Numbered from the stretch's first letter, positions 33,878 to 45,849 are shown. The stretch: 64,000 bases of DNA from Blastocladiella emersonii ATCC 22665 (GCA_025594325.1 JANHCV010000004.1:1364001-1428000); one strand, 5' to 3'. Notes: generated from the letters alone by a model not told the origin. Numbers and translations: made by a program.

Positions 33878-34916
33878 ATGACGACTGCTGCTCGCCCGAC
33901 GTACGGCGTCGGGAGCACAACCAGCGGGCCCGCTCGAGACTCACGCGGCTGGATGCACGTAGATTCAACCCGGCCATGGGCGGGCACACGGGGCGCGATC
34001 TCGGGTTCAAGTCGCGCATCATCTCAAACAAGGAGCAGGCGGGGTACACCAAGATCAAGTACCGGTACGCACGCTCACCGCAGTCACTTCCCTCATCGCG
34101 CGACTCACTCACCTGTTTGTGCACGAATCTAGTCAACGCGGGCAGAACTCGCAGGCCGAGATCCGCGAGCGCAACCTGCAGGAGCAGCTGCAAAAGGCGG
34201 AGCGCGCGTTCGCGGCCAAGAAGCGGAAGCTGCTCGGCACCGCGGGGCCCGAGGACGAGGAGGCGATTGCCGCCTACGACGCCGAGCGGTTCCCGGTGAG
34301 CCCGCGCGGGCCCAAGACGCGCGACGACGGCGAGGGCAACGGGTACGGCGAGGGCGCGGACCTCGACCCGTCGGACCGCAGCCCGAAGCGCGCGCGCAAG
34401 TCAGCGGCGAGCCCGTCACGCGGCGGGCGGGGACGGCGGCCAAGCGCGGCGGCGGCGGGCGACGATCCAGACGCGGATATGGTGATATCCGACAGCGAGG
34501 CGGGGAGCGACGCGGACAAGGCGTCGTCGGACGAGGAGGAGGAGGAGGACGCGTCGAGCAGCGACGACGACGACGACGATTCCGAGGACGAGACCGAGGC
34601 GCTGATGCGCGAGCTCGAGAAGATCAAGCGCGAGCGGGCCGAGGAGCGCGAGCGGCAGGAGCAGGCGCGGCGGGACAAGGAGGACGCGGAGCGCGAGGAG
34701 GCGCTGCTCACGAGCAACCCGCTGCTGCAGCTCGGCGGCGCCGGTCCAGGGGGTGCGGGCAAGGCCAAGCCCGACTTCAGCATCAAGAAGCGGTGGGACG
34801 ACGATGTGGTGTTCAAGAACCAGGCGCGCGTCGAGGACAAGCCGCAGAAGCGGTTCATCAACGACACGATCCGCAGCGACTTTCATCGCCGGTTCTTGTC
34901 CAAGTACGTGCAGTGA
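33878..34916 (+). CDS. CWC15: Spliceosomal protein CWC15 (AD-002/Cwf15)
   Basis: Exons are 33878-33900, 33963-34064 and 34133-34916, giving 302 aa; introns are 62 nt (GTACGG) and 68 nt (GTACGC). The spliced N-terminus MTTAARPTFNPAMGGHTGRD is the family hallmark, followed by YTKIKYRQRGQ. The middle is a long acidic and Glu/Arg-rich region. The C-terminus (RWDDDVVFKNQA, KRFINDTIRSDFHRRFLSKY) is the conserved Cwf_Cwc_15 end. The protein belongs to the NineTeen-related part of the activated spliceosome. The middle segment (about 95-215) is longer than in yeast and reads as disordered. Confidence 0.95.
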
Positions 34917-35738
34917 TGGCCTCGATTTATACGTGCAGTTGTTGACGATTGGTGGTGGTGGGAGGCGAGGCGGGTGAGGTTTTGGCTGCGAGCGCTGCAC
35001 AAGTTTCTCTCGCCATCGGCATCGGCCTGGAGCGGCTCACACGCGGGCCTGTGATGATCAGGGCGAGAAGCCACCAGCACGGGCGCGGCGGCGGCCGACG
35101 CGTGAGACGTTTGCCGAGCCCCGCCGGGCGGCGCCGACGCAGGGCCGCCAAACGCGAAAGGGAGGGACGCGCGAACCACGCGAGCTCGTGCGTCAGAGTG
35201 ACGCGCCGAAGCAAGCGGGGGAAGCGGCCGAGTGGCGGAACGCGTGGGAACTCACCCGCACGTGCCGCGGATAAGCGCGTTCGGCGGGCCCACCGCGTCT
35301 CATTTCGCGTATCGCAGCTTCCCTTTGCGCGGAGCCTGAGCGGTGCCGATCCCTCGTCGCCCGCCGCCCCAACAGCGCGCCCGCCCGCCCGCCCGTCCCC
35401 TCTCCCCCCGCTCCCGCATCCAGCCCGCCCTCCTCCCGGTAGACCGTGCCGCGTCGTGTACCAGTGATCAGTCGCTCCCCTCTCCTCTCTGCTCCTCTCG
35501 CCGATCGTCGCTCGCACCCGACCCGGCTCGCGTCACTCTTTGCTTGCACCACCACCCATCGCGACGGCACCTCCCCGTGCCATCCCGTCCCTGAGACCAC
35601 ACCCGCTGTCGCCTGCCACCGACACCGGCCCGAGTACGTTCGCTCGCGCGGTGATGGGCCGCTTGATGTTCTGGGCGCTCACTCTCGCTCCTCGCGGCCC
35701 TCCAGGGATCCACAAGCCCCATCACCATCGCCGCCGCC
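34917..35738. other. 822-bp spacer upstream of the glycogenin gene
   Basis: It contains the CWC15 3' end and presumably the glycogenin promoter and leader. The stretch 35330-35730 is strongly C-rich with CCCGCC runs and short pyrimidine tracts. No gene was seen. Confidence 0.4.
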
Positions 35739-38435
35739 ATGTCCAACTTCGCGTACGCGACCCTCGTCACGTCCGACTCGTACGTGGTCGGGGCGTCGGT
35801 GCTGGCCCAGTCGCTGCGCGCGTCGGGCACCCCGCACCGCCTCGTGGTGCTGCACTGGCCCGAGCTGACGCCCGAGTCGGTCGATCTGCTGCGCGCGACC
35901 TTCGACGACGTGGTGCCCATCGCGCCGCTGCGGTCCACGGACCACGCCAACCTGCAGCTGCTCGGCCGCCCCGAGCTCGACGTGACCTACTCGAAGCTGC
36001 ACGTCTGGAACCTGGTCCAGTTCGCCAAGATCGTCTTCATTGACGCCGACGCGTTCGTCCTGACCAACGTCGACGAGCTCTTTGACCGCGACGAGCTGTC
36101 GGCCGCGCCTGACTGCGGCTGGCCCGATACCGTACGTGCTCACTCTCACGGTCCGATGTCGTGTCGACCCACCACGCTGACCACCACCGATCCCCACCCA
36201 GTTCAACTCGGGCGTCTTTGTCCTGCAGCCCAACAAGGAGACCTTCGACCGCCTCGTGGCCTTTGCCGCCTCGCACGGCAGCTGGGATGGTACATTGTTC
36301 TCACCACGCGCGCCCTCCATCCGATCCCACGCTCACCCGCCCCCATCGTACTAGGTGGCGACCAGGGCCTGCTCAACGACTTCTTCTCCGACTGGAACAC
36401 GGCGCCCGGCCGCCGCCTGCCCTTCACCTACAACGTGACGCCCTCGGCCGCCTACACGAGCTCGCCCGCCTTCCAGCGCTTCGAGAACGACATCAAGGTC
36501 GTCCACTTTGCCGGCTCCGACAAGCCGTGGACCTACGCCCGCAACACGGACGGCTCGGCCATCGGCAAGGGCGCCGCGGCCACGGGCAGCACCCTGCTGC
36601 AGCTCGTCAACCGCTGGTGGGCCGTGTACACGGACTTTGCCGCCAAGTACGGCCACCTGCTCAACCCGTTCACGCGCACCGCGCGCAGCGCCAGCGGCGC
36701 GGCCGGCGCGCACTCGGCCGCGGGCCACGGCGGCGCGCACCACCACCACGTCGGCGGTCAGCCCGGCGCGCAGTTCGGCCTCGGCGGCGGCAACCCGTTC
36801 GCCGACATGAACTCGAGCCGGTACGCGTGGCCCGAGGACGAGATGGACGCCAACGAGATCGAGGTGTGGAAGCGCGCCATGACGGGCTCGGGCCGCCGCC
36901 GCGAGTCGTTCCGCCGCCGCCGCAGCTTCGTGGCCGCGACCACCGCGCCCACCACGCCGACGTCGTCCACCATCGTCACCGACACCAAGGCGCTCCTCGC
37001 CACGCCCACCAGCCCCATCTCGCCCACGTACACGAACCTTGCCGGCAACTTCAGCTCGCGGCCCGTGTCGCCCGCGACCAGTTTGCCGCCGGCGTCGCCG
37101 CTGCCCGTTGGCGCGTCGCCCATCCACTTTGGCCACAGCGCCTCGTTCGCCGACGAGATGGCCTCGGTCCCCGTCACCGAGATTGCGCCGCTCGAGTCGC
37201 CCATGTCGTTTGCCGACAGCGCCCTGTTCGGCGCGCAGGAGGTGACCAAGGTGACCACGTCCGCGGTGACATCCGCATCGGCGACGGCGACCGCCACGTC
37301 CAAGTGGGCCACGGCCAGTTCTGCGAGTACGACGACGGCGACCGCGACGGCCGCTGCGCCAGCACCCGTGGCGAGCCGGGCTGTGCCGATTAAGGGTATT
37401 TGATCCTCCCGTCCCTCTCCTCCCTCATCCCTCCTGTTAGCTCTCTACCCTCCCGCCCCTCTCTCATCTCTCGCATCGCACCTCACCCCCCACCGTCACC
37501 CCCCTTGCGCATTCCCCCACCACCCCCACCCACATCGTCGTCTATATACTGACGTCTTTTTGCTTGACAAACGTGTCTCCTCCCCGCGAGTAGACGACGC
37601 TGCTGTCGCTGATGAGCTCCCCGAGATCAAGACCACCGCCGCCATCGAGACCACCACGCACAGCGACGACGACGAGGAGACCGAGCCCGTGTGGTACTCG
37701 CGCCAGCCGTCGGAGCACGTCATCTCGGCCGAGCCCATCACCACCGTGACCGTGACCGTGACGGCCACCGCCGTGCCCGCCCCGCGCACGCCGCGGTGCG
37801 ACTCGGCGTCGCCCGTGCCGTCCACGCCGCTCACGCCCGAGGGCGTCAAGTGCACCGCCGGCGCCGCTACGGTCATTGCCGAGGAAGCGGGCGACAACGA
37901 GTTTGTCGCGGCCGAGTCCGAGGTGGCCGCCAGCAGCGAGTCGGAGCACGGCACCGCGGCGGCCACGGACACGGAGCCCGCAGACGCATCGGACGCTGAC
38001 GATGACGTGATCTCGGACGACGGCCTCGACGAGACCATGGTCGCCAAGCCGCTCCTGCTCGACGAGACCATGAAGGCCGCGCCGGTGCCGGTGTCGCGGT
38101 CCGTCCCCGCACCCGCGCCCGCGCCCGCTGTCGCCGTCGAGGAGGAGGAGCAGAAGCCGTTCGCCGCCATGCTCGCCAGCACCCCGGCCCCGCGGGCCGC
38201 GTCGCCCGTGTTCGAGAAGCCCGCGCCTCGGTCCGTCTCGCCCGTGTCCGAGTCGCCGGCCGTTCCGCGGTCCGTCTCGCCCGTATTCGACTCGCCCGCC
38301 GTGTCCCGGTCCGCATCACCGACAAAGACGGCGGCACCACCCGCGCCGGCGGCGGCCATGGCGTTCACCAAGGTGATCCCGCCCGTCATCGCGGCCGCGG
38401 CTATCACGGTCGGGTACTTTGTCCTGTACGGGTGA
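35739..38435 (+). CDS. Glycogenin (GT8 glycosyltransferase) with long tail and C-terminal membrane segment
   Basis: Exons are 35739-36131, 36202-36289, 36355-37395 and 37594-38435, giving 787 aa. The GT8 domain spans about 1-260: AYATLVTSDSYVVGA at the start, the UDP/Mn site IDADAF (DAD 102-104), FNSGVFVLQPN, SWDGGDQGLLNDFFSDW and VVHFAGSDKPW. Glycogenin self-glucosylates a Tyr to prime glycogen. A Ser/Thr/Pro- and His-rich region follows. Exon 4 adds a 280-residue acidic, SP-rich tail ending in a ~20-residue hydrophobic segment (PPVIAAAAITVGYFVLYG) at the extreme C-terminus. Exon 4 has no early ATG and joins in frame through a 198-nt intron (GTATTT...GAGTAG, TACTGAC branch site). If that intron is retained, the protein stops at 37403 (IKGI). 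The first three exons are firm, the fourth is likely. Confidence 0.8.
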
Positions 38436-38578
38436 TCCGAGTGGACCGTGACGGTGTGAGAGTGTGTGGGCGAGGTGAAGCGCGCATTGCATCTGTTTGG
38501 CACAGCAACAACAAAAAAATGGCACGTTCTATTGCAAAAACAAGAGTCTCTCGAGTGGGGGAAGGGGGTAGGGTATGT

Positions 38579-40120
38579 TCAGAGGTGGTGCTCGTCGTCG
38601 TCGCGAGCGTTGAGGAACAGCAGCGCGGGTTCAGGCACGGGCGTGGGCGGGACCACGGCGATATCAGGCGGCGGTGGATGCCACGCGTCCAGCGGGCTCG
38701 GTCGCGGGAGCGGGCCGAGCGAGCGTGCGGGCGAAGGCGGCGAAGGCGGGTCGACCGTGGCCGAGTCGGTATCCGACCCGCGCCTCCGCGCAGCTGCCGT
38801 GGGCGCAGGCACCGCGATCTCGTCGCACCTCAGCGGGACCGGCGGAGCCCCGTCAAACGGCGGCGCGACCTCGACGTAGCTCGGCGCGGGCGTCGACTGC
38901 AGCGACGGGTGCGGCGAGTAGGCGGGGAGAAGCGGGTCGATAATGGCAGCGGCGGTGGCGCGGCTACGAGATGACACGGCCATGGCGGGCGCGGAGATGG
39001 ACATGGAGCTGGGCGGATCAAACAACGCGCCGCGCCACTCGGCGACGCGCGACTTGCGCGACTGGACGCGGCGGTCGTGCAGGACGGCGGCGACGCCGAG
39101 CGCGATGAAGAGGAAGGGCGCGGCGAAGATGGCGACGGTGGTCCACGGGTTGGGCGACGCGATTCCGGTGGAGGTGGCGGCGGTCGGGACTGGGACGAAG
39201 GGTGATGCGGACGTGTCGGGTATCGCTGCGGCGGCGGCAGCGGGGAGGTCGGCGACGGGGACAAACTCGGAGGTGCGCAGGTCGGCGCGACACACGGACT
39301 GCCGGCACGCGCCGAGGCGACAGTCGAGGTGGCGCGCACAGGGTGCGCCGAGTGGCGCGGCTGACGCGACGGTGCCCGAGTCGGGCGAGCAGAGCGACGG
39401 CGAGTAGAAGTTGGCGGGGAACGCGAGGTCCTGGCGCCGCGTGCCGGGTACGCCCGCGACTTTCGGGACGACGAGCGTGTCGCGGAACGCGAAGGCGGTC
39501 AGATTGGCGCCGCTCTGGCCCGCGGCGATCCCGGCGCCCAGCGCGGCGGGCGTCACCAGCCCCGACGCCGAGTTCATGGCGGATGCCGACGCGTCGCACG
39601 CGGTGCCGAGCGGGAGCGAGACGGCGCAGATCCCGAGACTCGCGTCGAGCACTCCCGAAGCCTTGGCCGCGATGATCGCGTTCTGCAGCTGGGTCGGAAC
39701 AATGGGCGGGTCCCATCCCGCAATGAGCCACGGCCTCGCGCTCTCGAGTCCCCGGTGCGCAAGCGGGACACAGACGCGGGCGTGGGCGCGCGCGTACTCG
39801 TCGGGGCACGCGGCCATGGCGCACTCCCCGAGGGCCTCGGCGCGCGCAACGAGGTCGCGGACGACGAGCGCGGTCGAGGCGGTTGCGGCGGCCGTGTACT
39901 CGGCGAGCTGGGCGCGGCACTGTGCGGCGCGGCAGGTCCGGTACGCGTCGGTGAGGGATGGTGGCGAGGGCGAGGCGGCAGAGCTGGCTTGGGCGAGCAT
40001 GTCGTCGACGGCGGCGCAGCTCAGGGACGCCGGGTCGGCTAGCGAGCACGGGAGCGCGGAGGACAGGACCGCGTTGCGCATCGGCGCGGCGAACAGGGCG
40101 GGGGTCGCGGGGATCTCCAT
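38579..40120 (-). CDS. Unknown single-pass membrane protein with Cys-rich ectodomain
   Basis: The product is 513 aa in one exon, starting at MEIPATPAL. Residues about 20-300 contain spaced cysteines, ending in a compact module APCARHLDCRLGACRQSVCR (C-x5-DC-x3-C-x4-C spacing, reminiscent of Dickkopf-like knots). A membrane segment follows (TTVAIFAAPFLFIALGVAAV, about 325-345), then HDRR as stop-transfer and a ~165-residue cytosolic tail that is Pro/Ser-rich with PPSPPSP and PPPP stretches, ending DDDEHHL. No clean signal peptide is visible, so orientation is inferred from the cysteines and the basic flank. No family was recognised. Confidence 0.65.
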   Translation of the reverse strand: MEIPATPALFAAPMRNAVLSSALPCSLADPASLSCAAVDDMLAQASSAASPSPPSLTDAYRTCRAAQCRAQLAEYTAAATASTALVVRDLVARAEALGECAMAACPDEYARAHARVCVPLAHRGLESARPWLIAGWDPPIVPTQLQNAIIAAKASGVLDASLGICAVSLPLGTACDASASAMNSASGLVTPAALGAGIAAGQSGANLTAFAFRDTLVVPKVAGVPGTRRQDLAFPANFYSPSLCSPDSGTVASAAPLGAPCARHLDCRLGACRQSVCRADLRTSEFVPVADLPAAAAAAIPDTSASPFVPVPTAATSTGIASPNPWTTVAIFAAPFLFIALGVAAVLHDRRVQSRKSRVAEWRGALFDPPSSMSISAPAMAVSSRSRATAAAIIDPLLPAYSPHPSLQSTPAPSYVEVAPPFDGAPPVPLRCDEIAVPAPTAAARRRGSDTDSATVDPPSPPSPARSLGPLPRPSPLDAWHPPPPDIAVVPPTPVPEPALLFLNARDDDEHHL

Positions 40121-40717
40121 TACTGCTTCATTGCGATGAGGTTGCTGTGAGAGAGCGGGAGAGAGAGGGAGCGAGGGCAGGCGGGCAGTGAGAGCGCGAT
40201 GGGCGGTCACCCGACCCGCTCACTTGCCTGCCCGCTGCTGCCGCCGCGTGGGCGTCGCCCGCTGCGAAATGAGGCCCACATTTCGGGTGCAAGCAGGGTT
40301 GCTGAGAGAGATGAGCCCCAAACGACTCGAATGGACAGCGAAAACGTGGGCGATCCGGTTGCAGTCGGTGGTCGCGGTGAAGCGACTCGGTGGAGCGCGC
40401 GAGAGGGAGGCCCGCTGGACGAGGAGAAGGCGACCCGCGCCACCCAGCGAACGAGCGGCGTGCTGCGCCATCCGGGAGACACGCGGATCGCGAACCACCG
40501 CGGAGATTGTGGGGAAGGCGCGGCCTGGGAAGTCGGCGACGTGGCATCTTCGTCGTGCGGCGCGTCGCGTCGCAAAACGTGCGGCTGCAGCCGGCCGGCG
40601 CCACCCACGTGCGCTCCGTCAGCCGCCGTTCCCTCGCTCGCCGCTGTGCTCGCCGTTTGCTTCTCCTCCCCGCTCGCCCTCTGCTGCCCTCCCAGGAAGC
40701 AAACCACACTCGCTGCA
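40121..40717. promoter_or_regulatory. 597-bp spacer between two divergent genes
   Basis: Lies between the start of the Cys-rich membrane protein gene and the start of TAP42, so it holds both promoters. The plus-strand frame is open upstream of the TAP42 ATG but has no family resemblance there. Confidence 0.4.
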
Positions 40718-42088
40718 ATGTCACTCGCCACCGCCGCCGCCACCGACGACGCGAGCCTCGACCTGACCGGCCAGTCGCCCGCCGCGCTCTTCTTCGCGGC
40801 CACCGCGGTCCTGCTGCGCCCCGACGCGGATCCGGCGGCGATCCGCGGCGCGCACGACCGCCTCGACCGGTGCTCGCAGTTGGTCCACGACGCCCGCGTC
40901 TTCTCGCCCAACGAGGAGTGGGACGACATCAACACCGCCGACCTGCCGCTGCTGCTCGTCGACGCCTACCTCGCCGACGCCGTTGGCCGCCTGCGCACCG
41001 CCTCGCCCGCACAACGCCTCATTGCGCTCGGCCGTATCCGCACCCTGTTTGCGCGCTTCCTAAACCAGTGCCACCGTCTCGGCCTCGCGTCCGCGTGGGA
41101 GGTGGCTGCCGCCGACTCGAACGGTGGGAGCCGGCCCGCCATGTCCGCTGATACAAAGCGTACCGAAAAGATTGCCCGGTTCAAGGCCGCGCGCGACCGT
41201 GAGCGCGCGCTCGCCGAGCTCCACGACCAGCTCGCTGCGGCCACCACCCGCACGTCTGCGGCGAACCGCAGGCCAACTCTGCCACCCGCCTTCCTCGCCT
41301 CTGTCTCGTCTGCTTTCGGTCCCTCCTCCGCGTCATCTTCCGCCTCGGCGCCGCGCAGCAATACTCTGGGCGAGCGCGACGAGATCGACGACTTGCTCGA
41401 CGAGGACGACGACGAGGTGCTGTCGCGCGACTTTGTCAAGCTGCTCGTGACCCACTGGGTCGCCAAGGCCGTCGACGAGCTCGCCGCCGTCAACGACGAG
41501 CTGCCGCACCTCGAGCGCATGCTGCGCGACACGCGCGAGTCCGCTCCCGCGCAGGGCGACCCGCACGACGCCGAGCGCCGCGACCGCCGCACCGAGGCCG
41601 AGCTCGCCGCGCGCCTCGACGGCGTCCAGCTCGCCGGCCGCACCGGCCCGCTCCTCGACAAGAACGGCCGCCCGATGCGCCCCTTCACCATCGTCTCGCA
41701 GCGCGCCGTCGAGCAGGGAAAAGTGTTCCGGCCCGGGCACCGGCTGCCGACCATGTCCATTGAAGAGTACCTCGATGCCGAGATGGCGCGCGGCGGGATT
41801 CTGCCTGCGTACGTTCTGCTCTTCGTGCCGTGACCAGCGCACCGTGCGCTGACTTCGCGTGGAACCTGTAGCCAGGACCCGAACGCGGCGAAAAAGGAGG
41901 ACGAGGACTCGGACGACGAAGAAGTCTCGCTGCGCAAGACCTACAAGGCTCGCGAGTGGGATGCCTTCACCGACGGTACGCCTCCCCCACGGCGACCACT
42001 GGCCATCGCGCTCAACTGACCACCGTGCTCCCCGCGCCGTGTAGACAACCCGCGCGGGTGGGGCAACCGCGGCGGCAACCGCGGATAA
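40718..42088 (+). CDS. TAP42: TAP42/alpha4 (IGBP1), regulator of PP2A-type phosphatases
   Basis: Exons are 40718-41808, 41872-41975 and 42045-42088, giving 412 aa; introns are 63 and 69 nt with GTACG donors. The N-terminal two-thirds is the helical TPR-like domain. The conserved C-terminus reads RPFTIVSQRAVEQGKVFRPG, HRLPTMSIEEYLD, then across the splice sites SLRKTYKAREWDAFTD and DNPRGWGNRGGNRG, which is diagnostic. TAP42 binds and stabilises catalytic subunits of PP2A, PP4 and PP6 and acts downstream of TORC1. The charged linker EIDDLLDEDDDEVLSRDF is also typical. Confidence 0.93.
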
Positions 42089-42347
42089 CGCACTTCCCCG
42101 GTGCACCTACTGAATAGAAACCCTGTTTAATCCCATCGCCTTCGCCGTCGCGAGAAGCGCGTGCTGGAGTGGCCTGGCAACGCTGTCACCCGGCGCCGCG
42201 TGATCCTGAAACGTGAATCTCGACTGTGCCTCACCATCGGGCCCGCTGCCCGTGTCCTCCGCGACCATCGTCCCGCGCCGTTCACCTCGCCGCCCGCCGT
42301 CTACACGAACTTCCGCCACACCCCTCGTCGGCGATGCAACAGATGCA

Positions 42348-45300
42348 ATGCACGCGGCACTCCCGGCCGCTGTCGACTTTGGCCGGCTTGTAGACGCCGC
42401 GCTCGGGAAGCCCCCTGCTTCTTCCTCGCACTCCAACAACAACAACAACAACAAGGACACTACCAACAACAACAGCTCGCTGTCGTGGCGCTTTGCTGGC
42501 CACACGCTCGGCCTCGGCGCCGACCGCGAGGGCATCGCGCACGATGCGGACCAAGGTTCGCTGCACCCTCCTTGTCCGCCGTCGTCGCGAGCGGGTGGCT
42601 GACGCCCCGATCCCGCCCCGTCTAGTCACTCTGCGCTACCCACAGCCCGGCCCACCACCCCTGCACGTCCTCGTCCCGCCACTGCGCGCCTTCACGCCGC
42701 CGGGCGCCGACACGGTGGTCCTGCGCAAGGAGCTCGCCGACCGCGCCGCCGCCCTGCACCGCGACCACGCCGATCTCGCCGCCGTCCCGCTGTCGCTGCT
42801 CGTCGATCTCGCGCAAGAGGACGCGCTCGCGCAGAGACAGCCCGGGTTCATGCTCGATGGCATGGGCAACTGCCTCGCCGTCGCGCCCTCGGCTGTGTGT
42901 CCCGGCCGCTCGTACGCGGTCATGGCTGTCGCTAACGCCGTGTACGCTGCATCGTGGACCGTCAACGGCGGCGGGGCGGAGATGGCGCTCGCGCTCGATG
43001 CCGCGCCCGTGCTCCTCCACGCGTTCGACGGGCCGGACCTCCTCGAGGTCTCCGTGTCGCTCGTCCAGTTCGTCCGGTCCCCCACCGCGACGGCGACGAC
43101 GGCAGTCGAGCAGGACCACGCCATCATCGTTGTCCGGTCGCACGCCGCCGTCCACTTCCTCCACACGATCCTCGGCCCGGCCAGCCCCTCGGCCGCCGTC
43201 ATCGATACCATCGAGTGCGACGACCCCGTCACGTCCGTCGCCGCATCGCCCTTCTCGCTCAGCGAGGTCCTGATCTCCACCAACCGCCAGGTGCTCCTGT
43301 GGCGCCATACCCCTGGCGCGGGGAATGGGAGGGGAGCGCGCGCGCGGGTGCAGGTCGTGCACTCGTTTGTCCCGAAGCCGGCGGTGACGCCGCCAGAAGT
43401 CCCAGCGCCCACTGTGCGGGCCGACGGCGAGGTCGAGGAGGAGACTGAGGCCGAGGTTGCCGACGAGACCACCGCCGCTACGCAACCGGCATCGCCACCA
43501 GAACCACCAACAGCAACGACTCCATCCGCACCCTCCGAACCACCAGAACCCCCACTCCTCCCGTCACACACCTCGGCCGTGTGGTCCTCGTCCCCGCGCT
43601 GGATCTTCGCGCACGCGGACGCCGCCGCCCTCTTCATCGACCTGCGCGCGCGCACCCCGGCCCGCGAGTTCTGGCGCTCGCCCGCGCACACGCCGATCCG
43701 CCGCCTCGCCGTCGCCGGCGCGCTCCTCTCCGTGCTCACGTCGTCGGACGTCGTCTGGTTCGCGGCGCGCGACCCCGCCGTCCCGCTGCTTCGGTCCGCG
43801 CACCACGCCGTGCGCGATCGCGGACAGTGCCCGCTACTCGTGACGGCGGCGGTGCCCGGTAAGGCCGAGATGCCTGGTGTGGCCGATATCAAGTTCGACC
43901 CCGTCATCTGCGCCGTCGCCGCGCCCGTATCCGGCGACGTCAACCTCGCGCTCGCGCACCCACTCGCCGCGTGGACGCCCGGTCTTCCGACGGGGCTCGA
44001 GCATCTCGCGCACGCGCCCGCTGCTGTCATCCAACCGGACCCGTGGCTCGCGGCCGCGGCCGCGCACACGCGCGCCCCGCTCGTCAACCCGCCCGGTACA
44101 GGGTTCCTCAACACGGCCCGCGGACTTGTCGAGCTCCGCCACGCACCGCTCACGGGCACCGCGCTCGTGCAAGCTGCCGACGGTGGCGCCGTGTGGGTCG
44201 CCAAGCTCTTGGCCGATGGCGAGCTTTCGGTCGCGGCGATCGCGGTGGGTCCCCGGCCGAGCGCCGATGATATCGAGGAGGCGGCCGTACCCGTCCGCGT
44301 GTCCGGCGCGGTCCCGCAGACGACGGCCGACGTGATCGCCGCCAACAACATGTTCCTCGACCTCGCGCCGGCGCCCGTCGTCCCGCGCCGCGGGCGTGGT
44401 CGGCGGCGAGTCGTTGCCACGCCGGCACCTGCCTCGGACGTGTCCCCGTTCGACGCGCATCTCCGCCGCCTCGCTGCCCCGCCTGCGCCGCCGGCCAAGC
44501 CGCAGACGCGCGCGCGGACCGCCGCTGCTGCCGCGGCTGCTGCCAAGCCCATGGGCCCTCCGAACCTCGCCGACTTTGCGTCCCGCACCGCGCTCACGGA
44601 CGCGCAGCTCGGGCCCGGTCGCGGGCGGCTCCTGTTCGGTGCGCACTCCAACGGCGAGTCGTCGCCGACTGAGGCTGTTGCAGGTGGGTGGGATCTGTGC
44701 CGCATCATGAAGCTCGGCGACGAGGATGACGACGAGGACGAGGCTACCGTGGAGCAGATTGCCGCCGACCTGCGCACGTACTGCGCGTTCCACGCTCCTT
44801 CGACGTCGTTCCCGGCCGACTCGCCGCTCGCGTCGTCGGTCCTTGCTGCCGCGTGCCGCACCGACGCGGCGCGCGATGAGCTCGGTTCGCGTGTGTGGGG
44901 GACGGGCGTGGCGGCGCTCGCAAAGAAGTGGACGCTCGCGTCGTCCCCGGCCGCGGCCGCTGCTGCGGCTGCCGCTGCATCAGCGCGGCTCCCGCACTCC
45001 CGCGTGCCCGCCGTCAAACCCGCGGCAGCGCCGCCCGTCGTCAAGTCGCACAGCCAGGCGCCGCCCGTCATCGCGGTGTCACGCAGTCAGGCGCCGCCCG
45101 TTATTGTCTCGCGCAGCCAAGGCCCGCCCGCCATCGCCCCCGCCGCCGCCGCCACCGCAGCTCCCGCCTCTCAGCCACCCTCGTCGCAGCCGGCGCCCTC
45201 CGCATCCGCGTCCGCGCGTACGGACCTGATGGCGCGCCGCCGCGAAGAGATCATGGCCAAGGCGCGCGGCTCGCAGGAGGCCGCCGCGTTCGGGTTCGCG

Positions 45301-45849
45301 TCGGCCAAGATCGGCCCGACTCCGTCCGCACCGCGCATGCCTCCCGTCATGCCGGCGTCGCAGCCTCCTCCGCGGATCGCCCCCGCGGCATCGAGCGAGA
45401 TCGGCCGCGGGCCGATCGTCGTCGCCTCCGCTTCCGCGGCAGCGCAGCGCATGGGGTTCGCCGCTCCGAGCGCGTCCCAGCCGCGCGCGGTCCGCCAGTC
45501 CACCGGCTTCGGCTTCGCGGCTCCCACAGCGCCGCCGCCGGCGCCGCCGCCGGCGCCCCGCGCTGGGAACGGGTTCGCGTCCCTGTCCCAATCAGCGGCT
45601 GGGTTCGCGGGACTCCCGCCCCCGCCGACGTTCCTCCCCGGCGGCGGGAGCGCCGCCGCTCCGGTGCGCACCGGTATCTCGCTCTCGCAGCCCATGCCCG
45701 GATCCGCGGGGATGCCACGGATTGGGGTCGGGATCGGGCTTGCGCGCCCTGCGTCCGTCGCGTTCCCGCCCAGCAGTGGGCTCGCGGGCGCGGTCGCGGG
45801 CGAGCCGCCGGTCAAGAAGAAGAAGGTGGCGCGGGTGCCCGGGTTCTGA
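42348..45849 (+). CDS. Large Ala/Pro-rich protein, possible Pol I factor (RRN6/TAF1C-like)
   Basis: Exons are 42348-42555 and 42626-45849, giving 1143 aa; the 70-nt intron has donor GTTCGC and acceptor GTCTAG. The N-terminus has an Asn tract from an (AAC)n run (NNNNNNKDTTNNN). Residues about 75-650 read like a degenerate beta-propeller (FMLDGMGNCLAVAPSA, VLISTNRQVLLWRHTP, WIFAHADAAALFIDLRA). An Asp/Glu cluster follows (LGDEDDDEDEAT). The C-terminal ~300 residues are low-complexity with repeated SQAPPVI and FGFA motifs and end PVKKKKVARVPGF. A propeller followed by a disordered tail ending in a basic K-rich...GF motif recalls TAF1C/RRN6 of the Pol I core factor, but this is a weak, order-of-features resemblance. 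Another propeller scaffold is equally possible. The start is the first ATG in frame. Confidence 0.6.

Noticed and set aside
37560-38435. Separate gene downstream of glycogenin
   Set aside because: The frame has no ATG near its start and joins glycogenin exon 3 in phase through a plausible intron, so I treat it as exon 4, though not with certainty.
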